From positions 24,268,266 through 24,332,265 of the forward strand of contig OX387197.1 of assembly GCA_947561715.1 (NCBI GenBank): 64,000 nucleotides of DNA, in the 5' to 3' direction. Both the position numbers and the translations under genes were made by a program. The notes under the pieces are model-generated. The model did not search any database, was not told the DNA's origin, and was given only the letters and a program-made list of their open reading frames with translations. Source of the stretch: Ascidia mentula (lineage: Eukaryota > Chordata > Ascidiacea > Phlebobranchia > Ascidiidae). Shown piece after piece: positions 39,773 to 50,860 of this stretch (within the stretch, counting starts at the first letter, position 1; every line of letters begins with the position of its first letter).

Positions 39773-42700
39773 ATGCTGGGTTTGCTTTTGATGATTGTGC
39801 TGTACTACTCTACAAATTCTGTTTGTGGTGTGGAATGGCTGCAGTATGGTGAATACGCTTACCACATAAATTACGACTCCGTGAGCAACCAAGACACTGC
39901 AAAAGCTGGATGTGCCGCCGTGGAAGGATCTTTAGTTGTTGTGAAAACAACAGAGCTACATCGGTTCTTAATTAACAACATTGCAAGTTTAACAGGTATG
40001 GCACAGCGGCAGTTATATTGCATGACCTTCAAGGGTCTGAATTTTATTACGTAGCTATCTTTGCTCTTTAATTGTGAGGGTTGCCTATATGATAAAACAA
40101 CCCCTATCGTTTAAAAGCTAGAACTGGAAAAGCAAAGACTTGCACTTACTTTGGAGCTACTACAACACGACATCACGTTTTGCATAAACAGTATTGCACT
40201 TTGGGTACCTTCAATAGCTCTAAATGAAAAAAAAATGGCCAATCAATGCTGAACTGCGATAATAAACGTTTTTGTTACATTTACGGCAGCGGAACCGTAC
40301 TCCTTCTATATCGGTTTGGAAAAAATTGGAGCGGAATTCGTTTGGTCAGATGGAAGCTCGGTGTCAACAGGCTCAACCCAGTGGTTCACGAACGAACCTA
40401 ATCAAAATCCCGGATCGGGACCGGAAGATTGCGTCATCATGGGGTGGGTTTTCGAGCCGCCAACAGATAAATTCCAACACTACAGGTGGTACGATGTCAA
40501 GTGTTCCTACGCTTTGAGGTACATCTGCCAGAAGTACGTCGGTAAGTACCGCGGATAATATAATCACAAATAACTGTAATTTCGAGCTTGTATGTTGGTT
40601 GCATGGGCGGGAGTAAACTTTAAGGGAAAAAAATCAGTTGTATGTATGCCACAGTGGCAGTTCCATTAGCATTAGTTTACTCACAAGTTTTATTACGTTG
40701 CTACCAGGTATTTCCTTTTGATACAAATATGTGGTTTTAACATTGGCCTCGCTGATGTATACACACGAATATAGGCACTTGACAGTAGGGTTCTTGTTTT
40801 ATTTGATATTTTTTTATTTCATTTGATATAGGAACCTTGCCTGTGACGACGGTGTCTCTTACCACCCCTCCGACTTTGCTTGAAGAACTATCAACAACCG
40901 TCTCAGCGCAAGAGGAAACTGAACACATCACAACGTTAATGATGATTAAAACCAACGGAGTTCTTACAACCACATCGGAGCATGCAGAAGCAACAACGGA
41001 AATTACAGAAACAGAAACAGAAATTCACACTGAAAAATCTGCACAAGCCACAACAACAGCAACACATGGAAAAACTACAACAGATCCTTTACCTGAAAAT
41101 TTAGAAGCGACAGTAAGAACAACGTTAACGACGTATGCTACAACAGATTTAGTTACAATGAAGGCTAGACATATGAAAACAACAGATGAAATTACAGAAC
41201 CAAAAACAGAAAATGTTAACACGGACCCTTACACCGACAAAATGACCACAACAGAAAAAGCGACAGAAAACGTGGGGACAAAAATTGTTCAGATTTCTAC
41301 AAGCGATGCTTTGGTTTTACAAAACAAGCTGGAACAAAATCTTACGCCCACCGTTGATCGAGCGACCGCTTTTACAACACCCGAAATAGCACAAACGTCA
41401 GTGGAAATGTCGACATCATTTAATGACACCACAGAGGTAAAAACTGGCTGGATCTCAACGAGTGAAGAGTTTAAAACTACTTCTGCGCTAATACACATCA
41501 CTTTGACCGGAGTTTCGAAATCTGACACTCCGATAGGAACAAATAGAACAGATGCCACAAGCCCGACTTTGACACCAACAACAGATAACGGTATGAATTT
41601 TGTAAAATAAATGATTTCCGTATATTGAATTACTTCCGATCCCCAAAATAACCCATTTTTAACTTATACGTTTGTTTTGATTTCAATACCCCCCAACGTT
41701 TTTCTCGTATGACGTATTTATGATGGCTGAGCTGACAGTGATCTTTCTGTATAATTCTGCCTATACTTGTTGCCAAAAGCTATCGCCTCTGAGTCTGGCT
41801 CTGTCATTTTACGCATTGTTATTGAAATTACATAGACGGAACAGTGTGGGTGAAGTCCCCATCCTCAGTCAGCGATCAACGAAGAACTGTTTTGGTTGCT
41901 CTGATAGCAACCTGCTCCGTTTTGGTTTTTGTCTCCCTGGCTTGTTACGCGTATTTCAAGATGAAACCGATAAGACGCAGGTACGTTGCCGGTTTCGCCC
42001 GGATTGGTTAACCACAGGATGTAACAGCAACCTAAAGGCAGGAAATAGTCGACATAAGCGGACTTGGCGGGAGCTGCTATTCGCATAGATCATAGTCTTC
42101 AACATCGGCTGTAAAAAGTTCTTGCAGCAAATCAAAAATAACCTGTTTTTTCAACAAGGAATTGCACTCCGTCGCCGTACAACACTATTTTTTTAACATC
42201 ACAATTAAACTATCACTCATGATAATGTTAGGTTTCAGTTAAAACGGCTAAAATGTCATACACTCGATGCTGTTAATGCCATACCATGGGGACCACTTTT
42301 TTGTCTTTAATATTGCAAAAAAAAATTTTTTTCTAGCTTATGATGTGAATTGTTTGCAGGCGATTCTACAACTTGTTAGGAGGTCACTTCAAGGGTAAGC
42401 GCAGTTTTTTTAGTTCTACTTTTCTTTGATAAATGACACCAAATGGTATTTTGTGTTAAATTTTTACCCCTTAATTAAAGTAACCAAATAAATGACATCA
42501 ATAAAATAACGCAGTAATGTTACATGGGTTAGCCCAGGGTCGTGAGTTCAAACCTCACCGGTAGCTTGAATTTTGCTACGACTTGTCAGGAAAAAGTGGC
42601 TGATCCAGCTAGGCTGCATTGCCTGGGCTGCCAAGCCTGCAAACCTAATGATCATCTGTAAAATATTTGTTAATTCGTTAGACCGAAACGGATTTGCCTA

Positions 42701-42941
42701 ATCCCCTGGAAGTATGGATATTAAAATTAGGGGAAAATCAAAATTACTTTCTTGTTCACAAGCCGACCACTTGGAGCCGCTACAGACAAACGATGGAAAT
42801 GAGCGAAAGAATATGGAAAATCCCATCTACAATATAGACATGACTGAGATACAACTTGCTGACCCGGCAACGTTGATTGAATCGGATCAAATTGATGACG
42901 ATCAGATTCCCGACAACGCACAGACCTTTACCGCCGTTTAG
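39773..42941 (+). CDS. C-type lectin receptor 1 with long Thr-rich stalk and NPIY tail
   Basis: Type I membrane receptor model, about 530 residues. Exons: 39773-39995, 40290-40541, 40832-41590, 41836-41980, 42360-42394, 42763-42941; phases fit. Signal peptide LGLLLMIVLYYSTNSVCG; C-type lectin domain over exons 1-2 with SFYIGL, the mannose-type motif EPN (TNEPNQNP), EDCVIMGW, WYDVKC and a closing RYICQK. Exon 3 is a single ~253-codon Thr/Ser/Glu-rich mucin-like stalk with very few hydrophobic residues. Exon 4 gives the membrane helix (TVLVALIATCSVLVFVSLAC) and a basic stop-transfer. The tail holds FYNLL and ENPIYNIDM. The last two exons are less certain: exon 4 could also splice in phase to 42731 instead of through the 35-base exon. 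Downstream residues after QIPD differ from the paralogous tail exon, apparently by frameshift. Confidence 0.8.
42520..42665 (+). mobile_element. tRNA-derived SINE copy, 5'-truncated
   Basis: Contains a B-box-like segment (ggtcgtgagttcaaacctca) and a body (gtggctgatccagctaggct, cctgggctgccaagcctgca) closely matching 56425-56560. It sits in the last intron of lectin 1. Confidence 0.7.
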
Positions 42942-43086
42942 TGGGAAGAACGATATGTGTTTATTTTGTGTATGACTTATACATAACATGAACGGGTGCA
43001 TTTACTTTATTGTCCGCAAAATACACCATAAGTGGATTTTAATAACGTCTTGTGCAGTTTAAGTGTTAACTTACATTTCTTACTTC

Positions 43087-43130
43087 CTGATGAAGGCTGT
43101 TGCATGACAGCCGAAACGTTGAGAAACGTC
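43087..43130 (+). ncRNA. Hammerhead-like motif E with complete core
   Basis: CTGATGA (43087-43093), stem II GGCTGT/ACAGCC with loop TGCATG, GAAA (43113-43116), stem III CGTT/AACG with a GAGA loop, then TC so that the triplet is GTC (43128-43130), followed directly by aataaaa. No convincing stem I is visible, so it may be only a degenerate retroelement tail of the Penelope type. Confidence 0.4.
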
Positions 43131-43869
43131 AATAAAATACAGTTTGCCAGAAGGGCAGTATTCAGCAAGAAAATATGCCTGGCAGATCTATTTCGCTTAC
43201 ATATTGTAGGTGATGATGATACCTATACAACATGTAAGCGAATTCTAGATTAACAAAACAGCTGGCAACAAACAGGAGCTTATCGCCTTACTGGAATATA
43301 TTTTTAAGGCCTAGGTCATACATCAAAAACTTATAGAAATCCGGTTTATGAAAAGAATATATATTTGGATACTTTGACCAAGCATCGACTAAAAACTGTA
43401 ATGGGTTGATTGTCGCTAACCGCTAATGTCTCATGCAATTATAATGAAATGAAATCAACTTCCATTGAATTTAAACAAAGACATCAGCAATTGTTAAGGC
43501 CATCATTGAATTGAAAAACAAGATTAACATTATGCTTTACCGAAACTTACTATTTGCAAATAATTTGCATAACGGAAAAGCTATACAGCAGGCACATACA
43601 TGGTAAAAGTGGGGGAAATCTAATCGAGTGCAACGTATAACCTTCGTGAACCGGAAGCAATCCATCATTGTATATACATTGCTGGTTAGTTCGTTGATAA
43701 GTTGGTCGGTGGGCGTATTGTGAGAATCTCCACCAAACACCCCTAACGTTTTCTTCAATGTTTGGCTTGATGGCTCGTTTGGACAATTGAGAATTAAATT
43801 ACACTGGAAATTTATCGATGCATTGTGAGTTTTCATTTCTTGCAATTGTGATTAGTTGACTTCCTTTAA

Positions 43870-44020
43870 AGCCGGGAATTCGCAGGCCCCCAAGAGTTTT
43901 TGTGGATGGTCCCTGGGGGTCGGTGAATGAACAAGGACATCATTTTTATTGAAATTTATGCCTGTTTTGTGCATTTCCTGTATTTCTTTTTTGGTTGTGT
44001 CCAGACTTGGGGTCAAGTCT
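43870..44020 (-). pseudogene. Coding-like fragment, unrecognised
   Basis: Minus-strand frame reading KKEIQEMHKTGINFNK then NDVLVHSPTPRDHPQKLLGA and ending in a stop. The adjoining frame at 43537-43845 has a similar segment (QEMKTHNASINF... SQTLKKTLGVFGG), as though one exon or element had been duplicated and decayed. I cannot name the source. Confidence 0.25.
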
Positions 44021-44098
44021 TGGTGAAAAAAGTTTTTCTATCTAAATAAATATGATTATGAAAATACGTTGCAAGCATCATGGGATGAGATTCATTTT

Positions 44099-44106
44099 AT
44101 GCAAAT
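44099..44106 (+). promoter_or_regulatory. Octamer ATGCAAAT upstream of lectin 2
   Basis: Exact POU-factor octamer 327 bases before the lectin 2 start, inside a block also present upstream of lectin 3. Conservation between the copies reflects the duplication, so it is weak evidence of function. Confidence 0.3.
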
Positions 44107-44425
44107 GAAGCTAGTTAGTAATATGTAAAGTTTGGCTTTTTTTCGTTGGGTTTCATAATTTCCGCCAAGACGTGCTGTGGTTAGAAAGGATGCAGGGTAA
44201 GCGCGGGTTTAAAAGACGATAACTCTGTGAGATCGTACATAAATTTTATGCATCAAAGCTTTTAACACTTATGTAAAGAAAGTGGATTTTTTTTCGCAAA
44301 TGAAGAAAAACTGTTTGTAAAAAATTTACGTTGAGAGTAAGCGGTAAATTAACTGACTCTTTGTTTCATATAGAATCTGTTTCATCGATTTACAGTGTGT
44401 GAAAAACATTTTACTGTAGAGTAAT

Positions 44426-46471
44426 ATGGCACTCTTTTGGGTAGTGATTTCTGTGATACATGCAGTCAATGGACAAACGTGGCATCCATTCCAAGGACAG
44501 GAATACTTGATAGGAACTGCTCCTGGAACACATTTGGAAGCTATGCGTGGATGCAATGCAAATAAATCCAACTTAACAAACGTAAAAACCCAAGCACAGC
44601 ACAGTTTTTTGGTGGAGAAGATCGGGAATTTTTCGAGTAAGTTTATTGAAAACAATTGGGTTAAAAGCTGAGATTTAACAGACAACTGTTGTCTCACCCT
44701 TTCCGTTTGTATCTCATGCCCTTGTGCAGGCTCTCCTTACTCGTTCTACATCGGTGCAATGCGAGTCCCAGGAACGGACAATTTCCTATGGACAGATAAA
44801 ACGAATGTTGATGTAGCACAGTGGGGTGCAGGGGAACCCAACAACATTGAAGGAAATGAGGATTGTGTAATAATGGGTGGGAGTTATATACCTGATCCAA
44901 CATATAAATGGACAGATGTTCCTTGTGCAACCATTTCACGATATATTTGCCAGCGAAACGTCACAGGTCGGATGATTTGTTGTGGTAATAATTGTGTCCA
45001 ATACGATAGCTTTTTAGTCACCTAGTTCATACATTAAATTAAGAGCAAACAAAAGTTTTTGTTAATTTAAAGCGAACAACTAGTTGAATAAACCAAAAAA
45101 TCTATCACATGTCGCGGTATGGACATTGGCAAAAAGCGTATACTTATGGCGCCCAAGCAAAAGTAATTACCATGGGGCGAAGTTCGCCTGTCGTGCACGA
45201 ACGAATGTCAAGAACTCGTTAGTACATCCTGTGGCTAATTATACAATCGACTACTTCACAGTTTCCACAACTGTGGACATGGCGACTTTTACATTGGAAC
45301 AATTTACAAGCCGATATCCCAACACCAACACTGCAGCTCATACATCTGGAAATCACAACTACAATGTTACCGACGCAAATTCGACAACTGATTCATCTAC
45401 GGGTAACAGTTCCATAAATTAAGGAACAAGTAACAGATGATCGTAATTTTCTTCCAAAATAGTCTTCATTTTAATATGATCTATTTGGCTGTAATTACCG
45501 TCATTGCATTTCACCTTGTCGATTAAGGTCAAACTGCTAAAAAGCTAAAATAATGATCGCTGTTTTTGAAAAGTTATGATAATTTTCAGTTGATCCAATG
45601 CACGTGACAGCTATAATCGTTCCATCTGTGATGGCGTTCATCGTTGTGATCGGGTTAGCGGTAAACGTGAAACTTTGCATGGACCGAAAGAGGTTTGTAA
45701 ATGTTTGTGGAATGTGAACGGATTTAACTTCTTCACTTTCTTTTACGTAAAACCTGTTCGGTCTCCAATTCTTTATTTTCAATATTACTAAGAATACCTA
45801 ATAAGAATTAGGAACATAACCTTTTACAAATATAGGATAACTAAACTTTAAGAAACAAAACGGCAGACAACACAATATTTCTCCAACTATTATTAGAGGG
45901 TGGGTGGTAATATAGTAAGTGTTACTTATATCTCCTCGTACGTTTAAATTGTTATTATTCCAGATATATATACAGAATTTTCATGTATTGTATATTTAGA
46001 AACACAACGACATATAAAGACTCGGGAATGGAAATAAAGAGTTTTCCAGGTCCATGGTTGAACGATGAATCAAGAAATAAGTTTGCTGACTACTACAATG
46101 TGGAAGCTACAGGTAACAAAGTATCATAATTGCTTTCACTCAATTTACATACGAGAGTGACTAGAATTCGGTCCGAATTAGAGAGATGATTGGTTGAGTT
46201 AAGTTAAATCAAGCATCCAAGTCAACAAAAGTAACACATTCATCCGAAAGCCATGCTTGAAAACTTTCCATTCGTATTTGACTTGTCCGGATAACATTTT
46301 GTCGACATTGTCTTTATGTTTTGTCCTGAATATTTCCTTCTGTGTTATTGATCCAATACTACTTGTACTATTCCAGGGGACTTCCGCAATGATTCCTCAC
46401 ATGTGTACGTAAATATGCCAGGATCAACTACGCCTTCTCCCAATGATGAATATATGAAAATTACTGAATGA
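44426..46471 (+). CDS. C-type lectin receptor 2 with YVNM signalling tail
   Basis: Type I receptor of 299 residues. Exons: 44426-44636, 44730-44966, 45262-45402, 45590-45692, 46000-46112, 46377-46471; phases fit. Signal peptide ALFWVVISVIHAVNG; lectin domain with SFYIGA, EPN motif (GEPNNIEGNEDCVIMGG), WTDVPC and RYICQRNVTG; short Ser/Thr/Asn stalk (exon 3, N-glycosylation sites); membrane helix IIVPSVMAFIVVIGLAVNV followed by CMDRKR; cytoplasmic tail with DYYNVEA, HVYVNMP and DEYMKIT. The EPN motif and following WxD are those of Ca2+-dependent mannose-type lectins, so a cell-surface sugar-recognition receptor with tyrosine-based signalling is inferred. A further NPIY-bearing exon lies 299 bases past the stop and could replace exon 6. 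Tandem paralogue of lectin 3. Confidence 0.9.
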
Positions 46472-46769
46472 CGTATCAGAGTATCACTATTGTTATTTGT
46501 ATTTATTCACTTCGTGTATGATAACGAAGAAGTGTTTCATCGTGTATGACAAGCAGGAGCTCAAAATGTACCATACGTTACAAATGGTTCTCATGAAAGG
46601 GTTGTCTTTTGTTTTTGGCACTGTTTTAAAATGTTTCGTTTTTGTAATTTTTGCGTCAAGAAATAAACGAAAGATGGTGAACGACGACCGGCAGTGGGCG
46701 GTAGAGAAGTGTTTAGTGACATAATTTGCATCGTGTATTTTTCTCTGGTATAAAACGTGTTAGAATTAG

Positions 46770-47038
46770 AGGAAAGGCAAAATTACTTTGTTGTTCACAA
46801 GCTGATAAACGACTATAACGTGCGAAAGACAATAGAAAATCCCATCTACAATGTAGACATGACTGAGATACAACTTGCTGACCCGGCTACGTTGATTGAA
46901 TCGAATCAAATAGATGACCATCAGATTTCCGATCTCTACCGCCGTTTAGTGGAAGAGAACGATAGCGTGAACGTGTTGTTTAAGTGTGAGCATGAACGTG
47001 TGCAGTCACTTTTTGTCCGCAAAACACACCATAAGTGA
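46770..47038 (+). CDS. Candidate alternative last exon of lectin 2 (NPIY tail)
   Basis: Open frame from an attag acceptor to a TGA, in phase with lectin 2 exon 5, giving 90 codons: EERQNYFVVHKLINDYNVRK, then ENPIYNVDMTEIQLADPATL, then SDLYRRLVEENDSVNVLF and a basic end. It is homologous to the last exon of lectin 1. It carries an NPxY motif instead of YVNM/YMKI. No equivalent follows lectin 3, where a SINE is found. Usage is inferred only from phase and conservation. Confidence 0.45.
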
Positions 47039-48147
47039 CTTTTAATAACGTCTTGTGTAGTGTAAGTTTGATTTTGAGTCTATTTCAGGACTGTTCAAAT
47101 AAATGATGATACCTATACAACATGTAAGCGAAATCGATATTTCTAGATTAACAAAACAGCTGGCAACAAACAGGAGCTTATCGCCTTAATGGAATATATT
47201 TTAAGGCCTAGGTCATGCATCAATAACTTATTGAAATCCGGTTTATTAAAAGTATGTTGTCATATACTTCGACATAGCACCTGTTATAAACTGTGATGGG
47301 TTGGTCGGCATTAACCGTTCATCTCCATTGCAATTATGATGAGTGAAAAACTTCACATTGAATTTAAACAAAGACTCCAGCAATTGTTTAGGCCATCATT
47401 GAATTGAAAAACAAGATTTACATTTTGTTTACTAAAACTTCCTATTCGCAAATAATCTACATAACGGAAAAGTTACATAGCAGGCACATGCGTGGCAAGA
47501 GTGGGGGAAATCTAATCGAGTGCAACGTATAACCTTTGTGATACGGAAGCAATCCATCATTGCCTACACATTGCTGGTTAGTTGGTTGATAAGTTTGTTC
47601 GTGGGCGTATTTGTTAGAATCTCCACCTCACATTTCTTATGTTATTTTTAATGTTTGGCTTGATGGTCAAAGTAGATTTAGGTTTGTTACAAATTCACAA
47701 AATCGCGTATTGGAATATTAACTTTTTATCGCTCATCATCACTACTTTACCTATGAAAGATAAATTGCTTGCAAATATGTAGATGTCGGTCTGCACGACC
47801 ACAAGGCACATGTGATTTTTGTGATTTTGTGTTTCCACCAGACTGGATGTGAACGAACAGCTGAACTTAAACTTCATCCTGACATAAATCTGTGTGTTTT
47901 TAATGTGGGACTCCTGTCTCATTTTGGCGTTTTTACACCAATAGGTGTACGTAATATGTTGGAAATTTTATGCAATAAAATATGGCATGGGTGCAGCCAC
48001 AAAGCACGCACAATACAGGGTTAATTGTGTATTTGGCATTTCGACAGAAAGTCCTTGCGTTTAAGATCAATGGTCAAAAATGTGTTTCTATCTAAATAAT
48101 ATGATTATGAAAATACGTTGCAAGCGTCATGGGATGAGATTTAATTT

Positions 48148-48155
48148 ATGCAAAT
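48148..48155 (+). promoter_or_regulatory. Octamer ATGCAAAT upstream of lectin 3
   Basis: Same octamer as upstream of lectin 2, 338 bases before the start codon. Confidence 0.3.
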
Positions 48156-48485
48156 GAATCAAGTTAGTAATATGCAAACCTTGTCTTTTGTCGTTGGGTT
48201 TCATAATTTCAGTCTAGACGTGTGGTGAAAAGAATGCAGGGTAATCGGTTTAAAAGACGATAAATCTATGAGGTCTTACAGAAAGGAATTGGAGGTTATT
48301 TTTCGCAAATGTATGCATATTTACCTGAAATAAACTTTGGAGTTTGGTTACAGTGAAAAAAAGTTTATAAAAGTTTAAAAAATGTTTTACGTTGAGTGTA
48401 AGAGGTAAATTAACAGGCTCTGTGTTTCATATAGAATCTATATCACATATTTTGCAGTGCGTGAAAAAGGTTTTACTGTAGAATA

Positions 48486-50643
48486 ATGTCACTTATTTTG
48501 GTAATAATTATTTTGATACATGCGGTCAATGGACAAACGTGGCATTCATTCCAAGGTCAAGAATACTTAATAGGAACTGCTTCTGGAACACATTTGGATG
48601 CTATGCGTGGATGCAATGCGAATAAATCACACTTAGCTTATGTAAAAAACCCTGCACTGCACAGTTTTCTGGTGGAAAAGATTGGGAATTTATCAAGTAA
48701 ATTTATTTAAACGCACACAAAACAATTGGTTTAAAAATTTAAACTGAAACATAACAGACAGCATTCGCCTCTCCCTTGCATTTGTATTTCATGCTCTTGT
48801 TCAGGCTTTCCCTACTCATTATACATCGGTGCAGTGCGATTCCCGGGAACGGACAATTTCCTATGGACAGATGGAACAAGTGTTGATGTGGCACAGTGGA
48901 GTAGAGAGGAACCAAACAACGTGAGTGGAAATGAGGATTGTGTGGTGATGGGCTGGATTTATCATCTTGATGCAACATTCGGATTTAGAGATTTTCCTTG
49001 TTCGATCGCGTCACGATATATTTGCCAGCGAAACATCACAGGTTGAACGACTTAATGCTGTAATTTGTGTGACACATACGATAGCTTTTTGGTCAATTAT
49101 TCAAGCGAAATACATCAAATTACGAACAAACAGAAGTTGTTGTTCAATTAAAGTGATATCTACGCAACTACATCAACAACAAAATTCAATCATATGTTAC
49201 AATAAATACGTATGATGTTTTTGGCGTCCTTGCAAAAATAATTGGCTGATTTTGCGATAGTTCACCAATTAAGGCATATTCATTTAATCAACTACTTCAC
49301 AGTTAACACAACTGTGGACACCACGACCTTCGCATTGGAACAATTCAGAAGCCAATATTCCAACACCACTGCTGAAGATATATCTGGAAGTAACAACTCC
49401 ATTTCAAACGCATCTTCGGCAACTATTTCTTCTACGGGTAACCGTTCTCTATTACTAAAGGAACAACTGACAGATAGTCCCAATTTTCTGGAAAAATCGT
49501 TCCGCCGCAACTTTCTAGCATCATGGCAGAATATAATTTAAACAGAAGGAGAGTATTTTTTATTCTATTTAAAGGCGAAATTAATAACTTTGCCAAATAA
49601 AATTTATCGTCTGTTTCTTCCTTATTTTAACATGATTTATATTACGTTGATACCCGACACTGCATTTAACCTTGTCGATCAAGGTCAAACCACAAAGCTA
49701 CATTACTGATTGCTGTGTCCTGAATAATAATGATATTTTTCCCAAAACGATTCCAGTTGGAAACATTTCTCCTGTTGATCCAATACACGTGACAGCTATT
49801 ATCGTTCCATCCGTGATGGCGTTCATCGTTGTGATCGGGTTAGCGGTGAACGTGAAACTGTGCATGGACCGAAAGAGGTTTGCAAATGTTTGTGGAATGA
49901 GGACCGGATTTAACTTTCTTTTGCCTAAAACCTGTTCGGTCACCAATTCTTTATTTTCAATATTACTAAGAATACCTAATAAGAATTAGGAACATAACCT
50001 TTTACAAATAAAAGATAACTAACCTCTAAGAAACAAAACGGCAGACAACACAATATTTCTCCAACTATTATTAGAGGGTGGGTGGTAATGTAGTAAGTTG
50101 TACTTATATCTCCTCGTACGTTTAAATTGTTATTATTCCAGAATAGCATTTTCGTGTATTGTATATTTAGAAACACAACGACATATAAAGACTCGAGAAT
50201 GGAAATAAAGAGTTTTCCGTGTCCACGTCCGAACGATGAATCAAGGAATAAGTTTGCTGACTACTACAATGTGGAAGCTACAGGTAAAAAACTATCACCA
50301 TTGCTATCACTCAATTTACATACGAGATTGACGAGAATTCGGTGCCGAGTTAGAGAGATAATTGGTTGAGTTAAGTTAAATCAAGCATCCAAGTCAACAA
50401 ACCTAACACATTCATCCGAAAGCCATGCTTGAAAACTTTCCATTCGTATTTGACTTGTCCGAACCACATTTTGTCGACATTGTTTTAATGTTTTGTCCTG
50501 AATATTTCCTTCTGTGTTATTGATCCAGTTCTACTTATACTATTTCAGGGGACTTCCGCAATGATTCCTCACATGTGTACGTAAACATGCCAGGATCAAT
50601 CACGCCTTCTCCCAACGATGAATATATTCAAATTACTGGATGA
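48486..50643 (+). CDS. C-type lectin receptor 3 with YVNM signalling tail
   Basis: Type I receptor of 303 residues, the near-copy of lectin 2. Exons: 48486-48696, 48805-49041, 49303-49437, 49757-49877, 50171-50283, 50549-50643. Signal peptide SLILVIIILIHAVNG; lectin domain with SLYIGA, EEPNNVSGNEDCVVMGW, FRDFPC and RYICQRNITG. Here the calcium-site WND-equivalent triplet is FRD rather than WTD, a change that may alter sugar binding. The stalk is 2 codons shorter than in lectin 2. Exon 4 starts 18 bases earlier because the old acceptor is lost and an upstream ccag is used, adding GNISPV-type residues before the membrane helix. The tail keeps DYYNVEA and HVYVNMP, with DEYIQIT in place of DEYMKIT. 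Confidence 0.9.
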
Positions 50644-50732
50644 CGTATCAGTGTATCACTATTATTATTTATATTTATTCACTTCGTGTATGATAACGAA
50701 GAAATATGTTATCGTGTATAACAAGCAGGATC

Positions 50733-50860
50733 GCCCGACTGCGCACGTCTTTATTTGGCGATCACAGCTCACTAAGCCTACTGGATTCATAGCTAACGCA
50801 TGGCTACAGAACTGGATCGACCACTTTTTCCCGTCAAGTCTAGTGCGATTCCCAGTGGCT
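50733..50860 (-). mobile_element. tRNA-derived SINE copy, reverse orientation
   Basis: Colinear with 20955-21105 (ggatcgcccgactgcgca / ggatcgccccactgcgca; ctggatcgaccactttttcc / ctggatcagccactttttcc). It sits 90 bases past the lectin 3 stop, where lectin 2 has its NPIY exon region. Confidence 0.6.

Larger units (their letters stand above)
42942..44425. other. Spacer between lectins 1 and 2; start of tandem duplicated unit
   Basis: From about 43210 onward the sequence is repeated at about 47100 onward (atgatgatacctatacaaca and following), marking the upstream part of the ~4-kb unit that carries lectins 2 and 3. It also holds a hammerhead-like motif (43087-43130) and coding-like debris on the minus strand. 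Confidence 0.6.
46472..48485. other. Spacer between lectins 2 and 3 (repeats 43210-44425)
   Basis: Apart from the candidate tail exon at 46770-47038, 47100-48485 is a diverged copy of 43210-44425, with small indels, up to the next lectin start. No other gene is seen. Confidence 0.6.

Noticed and set aside
41720..42088. 122-codon plus frame overlapping lectin 1
   Set aside because: Wrong frame over the membrane-helix exon (41836-41980); the in-phase frame gives the helix.
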